A DNA stretch of 64,000 nucleotides, taken from assembly GCF_030549525.1 (NCBI RefSeq), contig NZ_CP130831.1, forward strand, positions 3,745,501-3,809,500, given 5' to 3'. The stretch comes from Stenotrophomonas sp. 704A1. Lineage in GTDB: Bacteria > Pseudomonadota > Gammaproteobacteria > Xanthomonadales > Xanthomonadaceae. This document shows, one piece after another, positions 8,358 to 15,986 of the stretch (position 1 is its first letter; the number at the start of each line of letters is the position of its first letter). The translations under genes and the position numbers were made by a program. The notes under the pieces are model-generated. The model had not been told where the DNA came from and did not search any database. It worked only from the letters and a program-made list of their open reading frames with translations.

Positions 8358-9460
8358 CCGCCGTGGCCCTCCGCGGCAACCGGCGCCGGTGCATCCGCCG
8401 GCTGGGCCCCCGTGACCGGGGCCGCGTCCTGCGCGGCCACCTTCAGCCCGGCACGCAGCTTGCCGGTGCCATCGACCACGATGCGCTGGCCCGCTTGCAG
8501 GCCCTGCCTGATCTCGACCACACCGGCGCGGCGTGCGCCGGTGGCCACGTCGACGCGCTCGACAGTGTCATCGGCCTTGATGCGGTAAACGAAGGTATCG
8601 CGGCCTACCTGCACCACCGCGATTTCCGGAATCACCAGCGCCGGGCGCTCGGGGTGGAACAGGCGCACGTCCAGCAGCATGCCCGGGCGCAGGGCGTGGT
8701 CGGCATTGGCGAAATCGGCGCGCACGGTCACCGCGCGGGTGGCCGGATCGATGCGTGCGTCGATGGTGCTGACCACGCCCTCGAAGGTACGTCCGGGCCA
8801 GGCCACGCTGCTGGCCTGCACCGCATCGCCGGTGGAAAGCGCAGCCAGTTCGACTTCCGGCACCTGGAAGTCGACATGCATGCGTTCGATGTCATCCAGC
8901 GTGGCGATCACCGTGGTCGGCGTCAGCAGCGTTCCGGGGCTGACCTGGCGGATGCCGAGCACGCCGGCGAAGGGGGCGCGGACGCGGCGATCGCCGATGT
9001 CCGACTGCATCTGGGCAACGCGTGCCTCGGCGGCGTCGCGGATCGATTTCTGGGTATCCAGCGTGGCGCTGGACACCAGCCGTTGTGCGGCCAGCTCGCG
9101 CTGGCGCCGGTACAGCTGATCGGCTTCGCGGAAGGTCGCCTGCGCCTGCACCAGCGCCGCTTCCTGGGCCTGCCCGCGCAGGGTCACGATCGGTGCGCCG
9201 GCGGCCACCTGCTGGCCACTTTCGAAATGCACCCGCTCCACGATCTCACTGACCTTGGCGGTCACGCTGATCGACTCGCGCGCCTTGGCCGTACCCAGTG
9301 CCTGCAGCGTGTCGTTCCACGGCAGGGACTGCACGACCTGCGCGGTGACCGGCACCGCTTCGCCCTGCCGACGCGCGGCGGCCTCCTGTTTGCCTGCACA
9401 CCCGGCCAGGGCGGCCAGGCTGAGGCCAAGGGCCAGGGTCGAAGCAAGACGAGCCAACAT
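8354..9460 (-). CDS. smeM: RND efflux periplasmic adaptor (membrane fusion lipoprotein), probably SmeM
   Basis: Periplasmic adaptor of 368 residues linking the RND permease to an outer-membrane channel. The ATG at 9460 gives a lipoprotein signal with lipobox ALAGC (Cys 21). Domains in order are a barrel-sandwich/lipoyl half, a short alpha-hairpin with coiled-coil character (about 100-140: QATFREADQLYRRQREL and following), the second lipoyl half, a beta-barrel (about 190-270) and a membrane-proximal domain ending in an Ala/Pro-rich tail. It shares a 4-base ATGA overlap with the permease. No regulator is adjacent, unlike many Sme pumps. The gene name carries the same caveat as smeN. Confidence 0.85.
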   Translation of the reverse strand: MLARLASTLALGLSLAALAGCAGKQEAAARRQGEAVPVTAQVVQSLPWNDTLQALGTAKARESISVTAKVSEIVERVHFESGQQVAAGAPIVTLRGQAQEAALVQAQATFREADQLYRRQRELAAQRLVSSATLDTQKSIRDAAEARVAQMQSDIGDRRVRAPFAGVLGIRQVSPGTLLTPTTVIATLDDIERMHVDFQVPEVELAALSTGDAVQASSVAWPGRTFEGVVSTIDARIDPATRAVTVRADFANADHALRPGMLLDVRLFHPERPALVIPEIAVVQVGRDTFVYRIKADDTVERVDVATGARRAGVVEIRQGLQAGQRIVVDGTGKLRAGLKVAAQDAAPVTGAQPADAPAPVAAEGHGG

Positions 9461-9738
9461 GAACGGTCCAGAGTGATCCACGGCCGCCGAGTGTAGGCAT
9501 CCCCCCATGAAAGCGGTATGTGCCAAGCGTTTACCGGCGTGGAACCGGCCCCGCGATAGCGCCGTCAACCGCATCCATGCAAGGCTGCCAACGGCGATGT
9601 CGGCGTATGTCGGGATGTATCGCCCGCCCCTGCGGCGGTCGCTGCCGTCGCAGCGTCGATGCTGTCCGGCCCGCCGCGTCGGGTGGGGGGCGGATCCTGG
9701 CGCGGATCCGGCCCCGTTTTTTTTGCCCGGCGCATGAC
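9461..9738. other. Intergenic stretch upstream of the efflux pair, no gene
   Basis: No convincing coding region on either strand. It should hold the promoter of the efflux operon on the minus strand; I see no clear -35/-10 pair. At 9687-9724 a strong terminator faces the opposite direction (listed separately). Confidence 0.5.
9687..9724 (+). terminator. Orphan rho-independent terminator on the plus strand
   Basis: An 11-base-pair stem (GGGGCGGATCC with GGATCCGGCCCC, one bulged G, six-base loop) is followed after one G by eight T residues. It lies between two minus-strand genes, and no plus-strand gene precedes it in the window. Confidence 0.55.
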
Positions 9739-9761
9739 GGTAGCGCCGGGCCATGCCCGGC
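9739..9761 (+). repeat. SMAG-type GTAG palindrome
   Basis: GGTAGCGCCGGGCC with its palindromic partner, 3 bases after the stop codon of the copper receptor gene on the minus strand. It may act as the 3' hairpin of that transcript. Confidence 0.82.
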
Positions 9762-9764
9762 GGA

Positions 9765-11828
9765 TCAATACCGGTAGTTCAACTTCATCCAGACGCTGCG
9801 CCCGGGCTCGTTGATCCGCACCGGATCGGCCGGGAAGCCGAAGTCGGCGCTGCCGGCCAGATTCAGATGCTCGCTGTAGGCGCGGTCGAACAGATTGTCG
9901 ACACCCGCGCTGAGCTGCAGCTGCGAACTGAAGCGGTACGCCGCATTGAGCGCGAACGTGGCGAAACCCGCACTGGGCCCGAGATCCTGCGCGACCACGT
10001 TGCCCTGGCCGTCAGCCACACGCTGCTGGTGGGTGACCGCACGCAGCAGCGCACCGGCACTCCAGCGCTGGCCTTCCCAGTTCGCACTCAGGCGCGCCTC
10101 CAACGGCGGCATCTGCGGCAGCGGACGCTGCTGGTCGCGGTTCTCGCCCCAGGCATAGGCCAGGGTGCCGCCCAGCGTCCACTGCCCGGCCAGCCTCGCC
10201 TCCAGGCCCGCCTCGGCACCGGCGATGCGCGCATCGATGTTGCTGGCCTGGCTCATGCCCATCATGCCGCTGCCGTGGTAGGTGAACAGGATGTAGTCCT
10301 GGATCTGACCGGCGTAGGCGGAGACCCAGGCCTGCACACGCGGCCCCTTGTACTGCAGGCCGACATCGAGCTGGGTGGTGCGCTCGGGCTGCACGCCGGT
10401 GAACGCGTTCGCTGCACCGCCCGGGCCGCGGTCGGGCGAGAACAGCTCCCAGTAGTCGGGCATGCGTTCACTGTGGCCCAGGCCGGCGTACCCGGTCAGG
10501 CCATCGGCCAGGTCCTGCTCATAGCGCAGGAAGCCGCTGCCGAGCCATTCCCTGCGCGTCTGCCCGGCACTGGGATTGGGCCGGTCGCCCATCATTCCGC
10601 GGATCGACTGCCGCGCATCGCGGGCGCTGGCGCGATCGATGCGCAGCCCGCTGATCCAGCGCTGCCCGGTGCCGGCGCCGAGGGTCAACTCGCTGAACAC
10701 CCCATGGCGACGGAACTCCGCATCGGTCTGCCACGCTGCCTGCCGGTAGGTATCGCGGCCCATGCCCATGCGGCCACGATGGCGGCTGTCCTCGCCATCC
10801 ACGCCGGCCACCAGCAGCACCTCCTGCCAGCGCCACTCGGCACTGATCCGGCCGCCCTGGGTGCGGCGGTCCACGTTCGAAGCCATCGGCATCGGCATCA
10901 TGCTGTGCGGGTTCGGCGTGCGCAGCGTGTAGTTGTCCATCACGTGGTCGGCCTCGTTGTAGTACACGTTGGCCTGCAGCGTGTCCCACGCACCCGGCAG
11001 ATTGCGCTTCTCGAAGCGCGCCGCGTAGCTGGTGCGTTCGAACGCCGCCCCGTCCATGCCACGGCCCGCGTAACGCGCGATGGCATCGCCGGCCCCGGCG
11101 GAGATTTCCAGCAGGGTGTCGGCATCCGGCGTCCAGCCGATGGCCACGTCGCCATTCCACTTGCGCCACTTCGACGGCACCACGTCACCGTGGCCGTCGG
11201 TGTAGTCATCGGCTTCGGAACGGTTGCCGCTGGCGCGCACATAGCCGGTCGGCTGGCCCAGGGTCAGGTCCAGCACCTGGTCGTTGCGGTTGCGCGAGCC
11301 AACCAGCGCGCTGGCGTCGGCACGCAGGCCCGGTTGCTCGAAGCGCGGCGTATCGCGCTCGAAACGCACGGTGCCGGCCGAAGCGCCTGCGCCCCAGCGC
11401 ACGCCCTGCGGCCCCTTGATGATGGTCAGCCGGTCGAAGCTCTCCGGCGCGATGTAGGACAGCGGATTGTCCATGCGCGACGGGCAGGCACCGATCAGGT
11501 TGCCGTCATTGCTGAGGATGTTCAGGCGCGAACCGAACATGCCGCGCAGCACCGGGTCACCGTTGGTGCCGCCATTGCGGACGGCGGAGAAGCCGGGGAC
11601 GGTCTTCAGGTAATCGGCACCATCGCTGGCGGGCACCGGCTGCCGCGGCAGGCGCGGATCGGTCACCCAGTGCAGCGGCGAAGACGGCGCGGCGGCGGTG
11701 ACCACCATGGTGTCGAGGGTGCGCGCCTGTTCGGCGGGCGCAGCACGGGCCAGTGACGCGGCCACGGCCAGGCCGAGGGCAACCGGCAGGCGCGCACAGG
11801 CGCCCGCGGGGCGGGAAGTCATTTTCAT
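9765..11828 (-). CDS. TonB-dependent copper receptor (OprC/NosA-like)
   Basis: Outer-membrane, TonB-gated receptor of 687 residues. A signal peptide (about 1-30, ending SLARA) precedes a TonB box-like LDTMVVTA. The plug domain (about 40-165) contains FSAVRNGGTNGDPVLRGMFG and the GPQGVRWGAGASAGTVRFER segment typical of the TonB-copper subfamily. The barrel is rich in Met, including NPHSMMPMPMA, RMGMGRD and GMMGMSQ, which suits soft-metal binding. It ends in aromatic Tyr-Arg-Tyr. The ATG at 11828 has GGAG 8 bases upstream. The adjacent upstream DUF2946 gene commonly accompanies this receptor. Regulation by a copper sensor is expected but no binding site was recognised. Confidence 0.88.
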   Translation of the reverse strand: MKMTSRPAGACARLPVALGLAVAASLARAAPAEQARTLDTMVVTAAAPSSPLHWVTDPRLPRQPVPASDGADYLKTVPGFSAVRNGGTNGDPVLRGMFGSRLNILSNDGNLIGACPSRMDNPLSYIAPESFDRLTIIKGPQGVRWGAGASAGTVRFERDTPRFEQPGLRADASALVGSRNRNDQVLDLTLGQPTGYVRASGNRSEADDYTDGHGDVVPSKWRKWNGDVAIGWTPDADTLLEISAGAGDAIARYAGRGMDGAAFERTSYAARFEKRNLPGAWDTLQANVYYNEADHVMDNYTLRTPNPHSMMPMPMASNVDRRTQGGRISAEWRWQEVLLVAGVDGEDSRHRGRMGMGRDTYRQAAWQTDAEFRRHGVFSELTLGAGTGQRWISGLRIDRASARDARQSIRGMMGDRPNPSAGQTRREWLGSGFLRYEQDLADGLTGYAGLGHSERMPDYWELFSPDRGPGGAANAFTGVQPERTTQLDVGLQYKGPRVQAWVSAYAGQIQDYILFTYHGSGMMGMSQASNIDARIAGAEAGLEARLAGQWTLGGTLAYAWGENRDQQRPLPQMPPLEARLSANWEGQRWSAGALLRAVTHQQRVADGQGNVVAQDLGPSAGFATFALNAAYRFSSQLQLSAGVDNLFDRAYSEHLNLAGSADFGFPADPVRINEPGRSVWMKLNYRY

Positions 11829-11899
11829 CGGAACAGCTCCAGGGTACGCACGCGCGCACGGCGCCTGCTCAGGCGTCGTGCGGCAGATTCATGGGGACA

Positions 11900-12331
11900 T
11901 CAGCGGACGATGGAGAAACGCGGCGGTCCACGCGCGGCATGCGCCGGCCAGCGCAGCGCGGGCAGTACCTGCTGTGACCACGGGAACGCCAACCGCGGCC
12001 GCCACAGCAGCGGCAACAGCAGCACCAGCACCGCCAGCCACGGCAGCAGGCGCATCGCCAGCACGCAGTATTCGCAGGCGTCGCCGTGCATGGCGTGGGG
12101 GTCGACCGGGCGATCGGGCGCTGCCGGCGCAGCATCGTGCTGATGGTGGCCGGCCATGGCCATGGCGTGCATGTCATGGCCCATGGCGGCGTGGTCCATG
12201 CCTGCCATCGCGGCGTGCTCCATCGGCTGCGCCTGCAGCGCGCGGCTGACCAGTGGCGCAAGCACCATCAGCAGCGTCGCCAGGACGGCGAGCTGGAGCA
12301 GAAGGCGCTGCGGGCGGGACAGGCGGGTCAC
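11900..12331 (-). CDS. DUF2946 family protein, copper-associated
   Basis: Small membrane-associated protein of 143 residues. An N-terminal hydrophobic span (about 8-30), then a Met/His-rich stretch (HAAMAGMDHAAMGHDMH, about 39-56), then HGDACEYCVLA with a Cys-x-x-Cys pair near 85-88, then a second hydrophobic span (about 93-108). This matches DUF2946, a family often found beside copper receptors. The His, Met and Cys content suggests metal binding in the periplasm, which is inference. The start is a GTG at 12331; the only later Met gives a truncated signal. It lies 71 bases upstream of the copper receptor on the same strand, probably in one operon. Confidence 0.75.
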   Translation of the reverse strand: MTRLSRPQRLLLQLAVLATLLMVLAPLVSRALQAQPMEHAAMAGMDHAAMGHDMHAMAMAGHHQHDAAPAAPDRPVDPHAMHGDACEYCVLAMRLLPWLAVLVLLLPLLWRPRLAFPWSQQVLPALRWPAHAARGPPRFSIVR

Positions 12332-12394
12332 CCCGTTAGTTTAGAGCCGGGTCCAGGGTTGCCCGTGCGACGAACCGTCGCAGGAGGGGGTTTA

Positions 12395-12810
12395 TCGGCA
12401 GGGCGGCGCCCTGCACCTGCTACGAGCTGGAGCAACAGCAACAGCAGAAGCGAGCTTTCTGGGGGATGGCGGATCTCCGCGATCTGCAGTAGATCCGCGC
12501 CATGCGTGGATGAATCTCCATCGGAATCGACTATTTCGAATTGGAATCGAAACGCATCCACGCATGGCGTGGATTGCCGTGTCGACCAAGGTCGACACCT
12601 GCCAACAGCCGCCGGAATCTGTCAGCGGTGGGGCGGTGTGGGCAGGCAGGACCGTTGGCGCCATGAATGGCGCCATCGAGCCTCCATGGATGGATTCACG
12701 GCGTGTCCTGCCTGCCCACACCGCCCCGCCACCCCACGGAAAGCACGCTTCTGCTGTTGCTGTTGCCGTTGCTTGAATGTCGTAGCAGGTGCAGGGCGCA
12801 GCCCTGCCGA
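12395..12810. repeat. Nested inverted repeats in a gene-free block
   Basis: Three layers of inverted repeat fill the space between the DUF2946 and LysR genes. Outer arms: 12395-12472 against 12725-12810, similar over about 78 bases with a 6-base gap. Inner perfect arms of 22 bases: 12631-12652 against 12704-12725, around a loop that itself repeats TGGCGCCA twice. A separate perfect 15-base pair: 12498-12512 against 12555-12569. No credible gene lies inside. Whether it is a decayed miniature mobile element or a structured RNA cannot be told by eye. Confidence 0.75.
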
Positions 12811-12820
12811 CCCCCACCCC

Positions 12821-13804
12821 TCAGACCGTGATGGTCTGGGTCAGTGACTCCCAGGTCGGCGGTACCGGCCACGCGGCCGCCTGGTTGCCATCCAGCACCC
12901 GCCGCAGGTCGCGCGGGTCGATCTGCGGCGCCAGCACATGCACCAGCTCCAGCGCATAGTCACGCAGCACCCGGTCGCGCGGCAGCACCGCCCACGCGAT
13001 GCACTCGGTGATCGGCGCCGGTGCCGGCCAGACCTGCAGGTCTTCGTCGGCGGCGCTGATCGCCATCTCCGCCAGCAGCCCCACGCCCAGCCCGGTACGC
13101 ACATAGGTCTTGATCAGGTCGGCATCCAGCGCGGTGAGGGCCAGATCAGGCACCAGCTGGTTGGCCGCGAACGCGCGCTGCAACGAAGAGTTGGGCCGGG
13201 TGGACGATTCGTAGCTGATCAGCGGCTGCCTGGCCAGCGCTGCCAGGTCCGGTGCACGACCGGCGCGGGCCAGCGGGTGGCCCTTGGGCACCACCACCAG
13301 CCGACGCCAGCGGAACAACGGCACCGCAATGCCATCGCTGGGCTCGGCGCCCGCGGTGCTGATGATGGCGATATCCGCATCGCCCTGGTTCAAGCGGTCC
13401 AACGCGTCGGCTTCACCGGCCTGCTGCAGATGCACGCTGACCTGCGGGTAAGCCTGCTTGATACGCGCCACCGCCGGCGGCAGCACGAAGCGGGCCTGGG
13501 TGTGGGTGGTGGTCAGGATCAGCTGGCCCTGGCTTTCACGCCGCTGGTTGGCCGCGTAGGTGCGGATGTTGTTGGCTTCGGCGAGCACCGCGCGGGCGCG
13601 GCTGATCACTTCGGTGCCGGCCGGGGTGACCGACTCCAGGCTGCGCCCCTTGCGCACGAACAGCAGAAAGCCGAGCTCGTCCTCCAGCTGCTTGAGCTGC
13701 TTGGACAGCCCCGGCTGGGTAGCGTGCACGCGCGAGGCCGCGAGCGTGATGTTCAGCTCGGCGTCGGCGATGGCAACCAGGTAGCGCAGCTGGGTCAGCG
13801 TCAT
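12821..13804 (-). CDS. cysB: LysR-type regulator of the CysB/Cbl group
   Basis: Transcription regulator of 327 residues. It has an N-terminal winged helix-turn-helix (about 1-60, MTLTQLRYLVAIADAELN then ATQPGLSKQLKQLEDELG) and a periplasmic-binding-like effector domain (about 90-300). The linker TTTHTQARFVLPPAV is characteristic of CysB and Cbl, which sense O-acetylserine/N-acetylserine and control cysteine biosynthesis and sulfate assimilation. Placement divergent from a cysteine synthase gene fits this role. The ATG at 13804 starts the helix-turn-helix directly; the 14 residues upstream look untranslated. CysB-type proteins usually repress their own gene, and a dyad lies in the shared promoter region. 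Confidence 0.87.
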   Translation of the reverse strand: MTLTQLRYLVAIADAELNITLAASRVHATQPGLSKQLKQLEDELGFLLFVRKGRSLESVTPAGTEVISRARAVLAEANNIRTYAANQRRESQGQLILTTTHTQARFVLPPAVARIKQAYPQVSVHLQQAGEADALDRLNQGDADIAIISTAGAEPSDGIAVPLFRWRRLVVVPKGHPLARAGRAPDLAALARQPLISYESSTRPNSSLQRAFAANQLVPDLALTALDADLIKTYVRTGLGVGLLAEMAISAADEDLQVWPAPAPITECIAWAVLPRDRVLRDYALELVHVLAPQIDPRDLRRVLDGNQAAAWPVPPTWESLTQTITV

Positions 13805-13864
13805 GACAGGCGGGGTGGCGGAGGCGGTAGTCCACTCTAGGGTCAATTCCCGTCACCAGCTTAT

Positions 13865-13875
13865 AACCAAAGGTT
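13865..13875. promoter_or_regulatory. Dyad in the cysB-cysK divergent promoter region
   Basis: An AACC-AAA-GGTT dyad in an AT-rich patch (13861-13880), 61 bases from the regulator start and 135 bases from the cysteine synthase start. It is a plausible binding site for the adjacent CysB-like protein, but CysB sites are poorly conserved. Confidence 0.35.
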
Positions 13876-14009
13876 GTTTAAGAAAGGCATCTGGTCATTT
13901 CCGGGCGTCATATGCCGGCGTTACGGTCAGCCGGCAGCCGCTGGCCTGCCTGCCAGCCCCCTCTTCCCGCCGCTCCCGACCCGGCGCGGCCCGTTTCCGG
14001 AGCGCCATC

Positions 14010-14969
14010 ATGGCCCTGTACGACTCCATCCTCGATACCGTCGGCAACACCCCCATCGTCAAGCTGCAGCGCCTCGCTCCGCCGCAGGTCAGCCTCTATG
14101 CGAAGGTCGAATCGTTCAACCCGGGTGGCTCGGTGAAGGACCGGCTGGCGCTGGCGATCATCCTCGACGCCGAACAGCGCGGGCTGCTCAAGCCGGGCGA
14201 CACCATCGTCGAAGCCACCTCCGGCAATACCGGCGTGGCACTGGCGATGGTCGCCGCGGCACGCGGCTACAAGTTCGTGGCGACGATGGTCGAAACGTTC
14301 TCGGTGGAACGACGCAAGCTGATGCGCGCGTACGGCGCCAAGGTGATCCTGACCCCGGCGGCGGAACGTGGCAGCGGCATGGTACGCAAGGCGCGCGAGC
14401 TGGCCGAGCAGCATGGCTGGTTCCTGGCCAGCCAGTTCGCCAACCCGGCCAACCCGGCCTACCACCGCAACACCACCGCCGCGGAGATCCTGCGCGATTT
14501 TGCCGGCCGGCGGCTGGACGTCTTCGTCAGCGGCTGGGGCACCGGCGGCACCCTCACCGGTGTTGGCGAGGTGCTCAAGGTCGCCCGGCCCGATACCCGC
14601 ATCGTCGCCACCGAGCCTGCCGGTGCCGCACTGCTGAAGGGCGACGACTGGAAGCCCCACAAGATCCAGGGCTGGACGCCGGACTTCGTGCCGGACGTGC
14701 TCAACCGCGCGGTGGTCGATGAACTGGTCACCGTGGACGATGACCGCGCGATTGCGACCGCGCGTCGGCTGGCGGCCGAAGAAGGCATCTTCGTGGGCAT
14801 CTCGGCCGGCGCCACCGTGGCCAGCGCGCTGGACGTCGCCGCCCGCGCCGAGCCCGGCGCGGTGATCCTGGCAATGCTGCCGGATACCGGCGAGCGCTAC
14901 TTCTCCACGCCCCTGTTCGCCGATGTCAACGAAGGCTCCGACGACGACTGGCTGGCCGGCCTGCCCTGA
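14010..14969 (+). CDS. cysK: Cysteine synthase A (O-acetylserine sulfhydrylase)
   Basis: PLP enzyme making L-cysteine from O-acetylserine and sulfide, cytoplasmic, 319 residues. The PLP lysine is K43 in NPGGSVKDRLAL. The substrate loop TSGNTG (about 72-77) and the PLP-phosphate loop GTGGT (about 180) are present. The ATG at 14010 follows a GGAG ribosome site and begins MALYDSILDTVGNTPIVKL, a standard CysK start. CysK and CysM are hard to separate by eye; the length and the pairing with a CysB-like regulator support CysK. A hairpin terminator follows about 30 bases after the stop. Confidence 0.93.
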   Translation: MALYDSILDTVGNTPIVKLQRLAPPQVSLYAKVESFNPGGSVKDRLALAIILDAEQRGLLKPGDTIVEATSGNTGVALAMVAAARGYKFVATMVETFSVERRKLMRAYGAKVILTPAAERGSGMVRKARELAEQHGWFLASQFANPANPAYHRNTTAAEILRDFAGRRLDVFVSGWGTGGTLTGVGEVLKVARPDTRIVATEPAGAALLKGDDWKPHKIQGWTPDFVPDVLNRAVVDELVTVDDDRAIATARRLAAEEGIFVGISAGATVASALDVAARAEPGAVILAMLPDTGERYFSTPLFADVNEGSDDDWLAGLP

Positions 14970-14997
14970 TCGCTGCGTTGTCGATGACAGCGGGATG

Positions 14998-15025
14998 ACG
15001 CCCACCCTCGCGGTGGGCGTTCTCG
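14998..15025 (+). terminator. Hairpin terminator after cysK
   Basis: Stem GCCCACC/GGTGGGC with loop CTCGC, followed by GTTCTCGTCT, which is only weakly T-rich. Confidence 0.6.
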
Positions 15026-15303
15026 TCTGGGCGTTGCTGTCCTCGCATGTTCATCCGGGCGTTGCCGCGCACGGCGGACAGCGGTGTCGTGCAGACGCAG
15101 GCCGACCGGCCCGGCGGCCTTCGATCCGGCCGCCCGGTGATCGCTTCAGCCTGCGTGAAGGCGGCGCCCGCCATCGTGCGTGAAGGCCGGAAATCGCAGC
15201 GCGTGAGACGGTCATGACACAGCATGGATGCCCTGCCCTCTAAGGTATGGGTGCAGCCAGCGCGGGGTATGGCGCGCAACAACAACAGGCAGGAGACGGA
15301 CGC
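15026..15303. other. Gap before the macro-domain gene, no gene seen
   Basis: No coding region with family resemblance on either strand. It should contain the macro-gene promoter. The only visible site is a clear GGAG ribosome site just before the ATG at 15304. Confidence 0.5.
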
Positions 15304-15900
15304 ATGAAGATCGAAGTGTGGCAGGGCGACATCACGACCCTGGCGGTGGATGCGATCGTCAACGCGGCCAATGAATCACTGCTCGGCGGCGGCGGTGTCG
15401 ACGGTGCGATCCACCGCGCCGCCGGCCCCGCCCTGCTGGCCGAATGCGAGCGCCTGCCGGAGCTGCGGCCGGGCGTGCGCTGCCCCACCGGGGAAGTGCG
15501 GGCCACCCAGGGCCATGCCCTGCCGGCCCGGCACGTGCTGCACACCGTGGGCCCGGTCTGGCACGACGGCCACCGTGACGAGCCGGCGCTGCTGGCCAAC
15601 TGCTACTGGAAGTCACTGCAGCTGGCCGAATCCCTCGGCGTGCAGTCGATTGCGTTCCCGGCGATCAGCTGCGGGGTGTACGGCTACCCGCTGTACCAGG
15701 CAGCGCAGGTTGCCGTTACTGAAACGCTGGCCTGGCAACGCAGCCACGCGCAGCCGATGCGGATCGTGCTGGTCGCATTCAATACCGCGACGGCCAAGGC
15801 CTACCAGCAGGCGCTGGCGGCAGCGGGCCAGCCGGTCGACAGCGAGCGCGCCGCGCTGCTGCCCCCGTTGGGCAATGCCGGGTTCGCAGCGGCGCATTGA
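15304..15900 (+). CDS. Macro-domain ADP-ribose hydrolase (YmdB-like)
   Basis: Single macro domain plus a short tail, 198 residues. Visible features are [21 protein letters not shown] (with the NAAN motif), the phosphate-binding loop [14 protein letters not shown], and [11 protein letters not shown], the second ligand loop. This pattern matches the MacroD/YmdB group, which removes O-acetyl from ADP-ribose and reverses mono-ADP-ribosylation of acidic residues. The ATG at 15304 is preceded by GGAG; upstream in-frame codons are Gln/Gly-rich and not family-like. It stands alone between cysK and a lipoprotein gene on the opposite strand. The activity is a family inference. Confidence 0.9.
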   Translation: MKIEVWQGDITTLAVDAIVNAANESLLGGGGVDGAIHRAAGPALLAECERLPELRPGVRCPTGEVRATQGHALPARHVLHTVGPVWHDGHRDEPALLANCYWKSLQLAESLGVQSIAFPAISCGVYGYPLYQAAQVAVTETLAWQRSHAQPMRIVLVAFNTATAKAYQQALAAAGQPVDSERAALLPPLGNAGFAAAH

Positions 15901-15918
15901 GCTCCCCGCGAGCGAATG

Positions 15919-15946
15919 AACAGGCCGGGCACCGCCCGGCCTGTTC
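15919..15946. terminator. Bidirectional hairpin terminator
   Basis: A near-perfect stem AACAGGCCGGGC / CCCGGCCTGTT lies between the convergent macro-domain and PPC lipoprotein genes. It has A-rich and T-rich flanks usable on both strands. Confidence 0.65.
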
Positions 15947-15986
15947 CGTGTTCCCGACGTGCTGGCCGGCGTGGCCAGGTACCGGC

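Noticed and set aside
5238..8588. Long open frame of 1116 codons on the plus strand
   Set aside because: It is antisense to the RND permease gene, whose product matches a known family over its whole length. High-GC codon usage opens the opposite frame; the translation is Arg/His/Gln-rich with no family features.
12328..12561. Small leucine-rich open frame of 77 codons
   Set aside because: It is formed by the inverted-repeat arm; the poly-Leu run comes from a CAGCAA-type repeat and there is no ribosome site.
12395..12810. CRISPR-like or phage attachment repeats
   Set aside because: The repeats are inverted, not direct, with no spacer series, cas gene, integrase or tRNA nearby.
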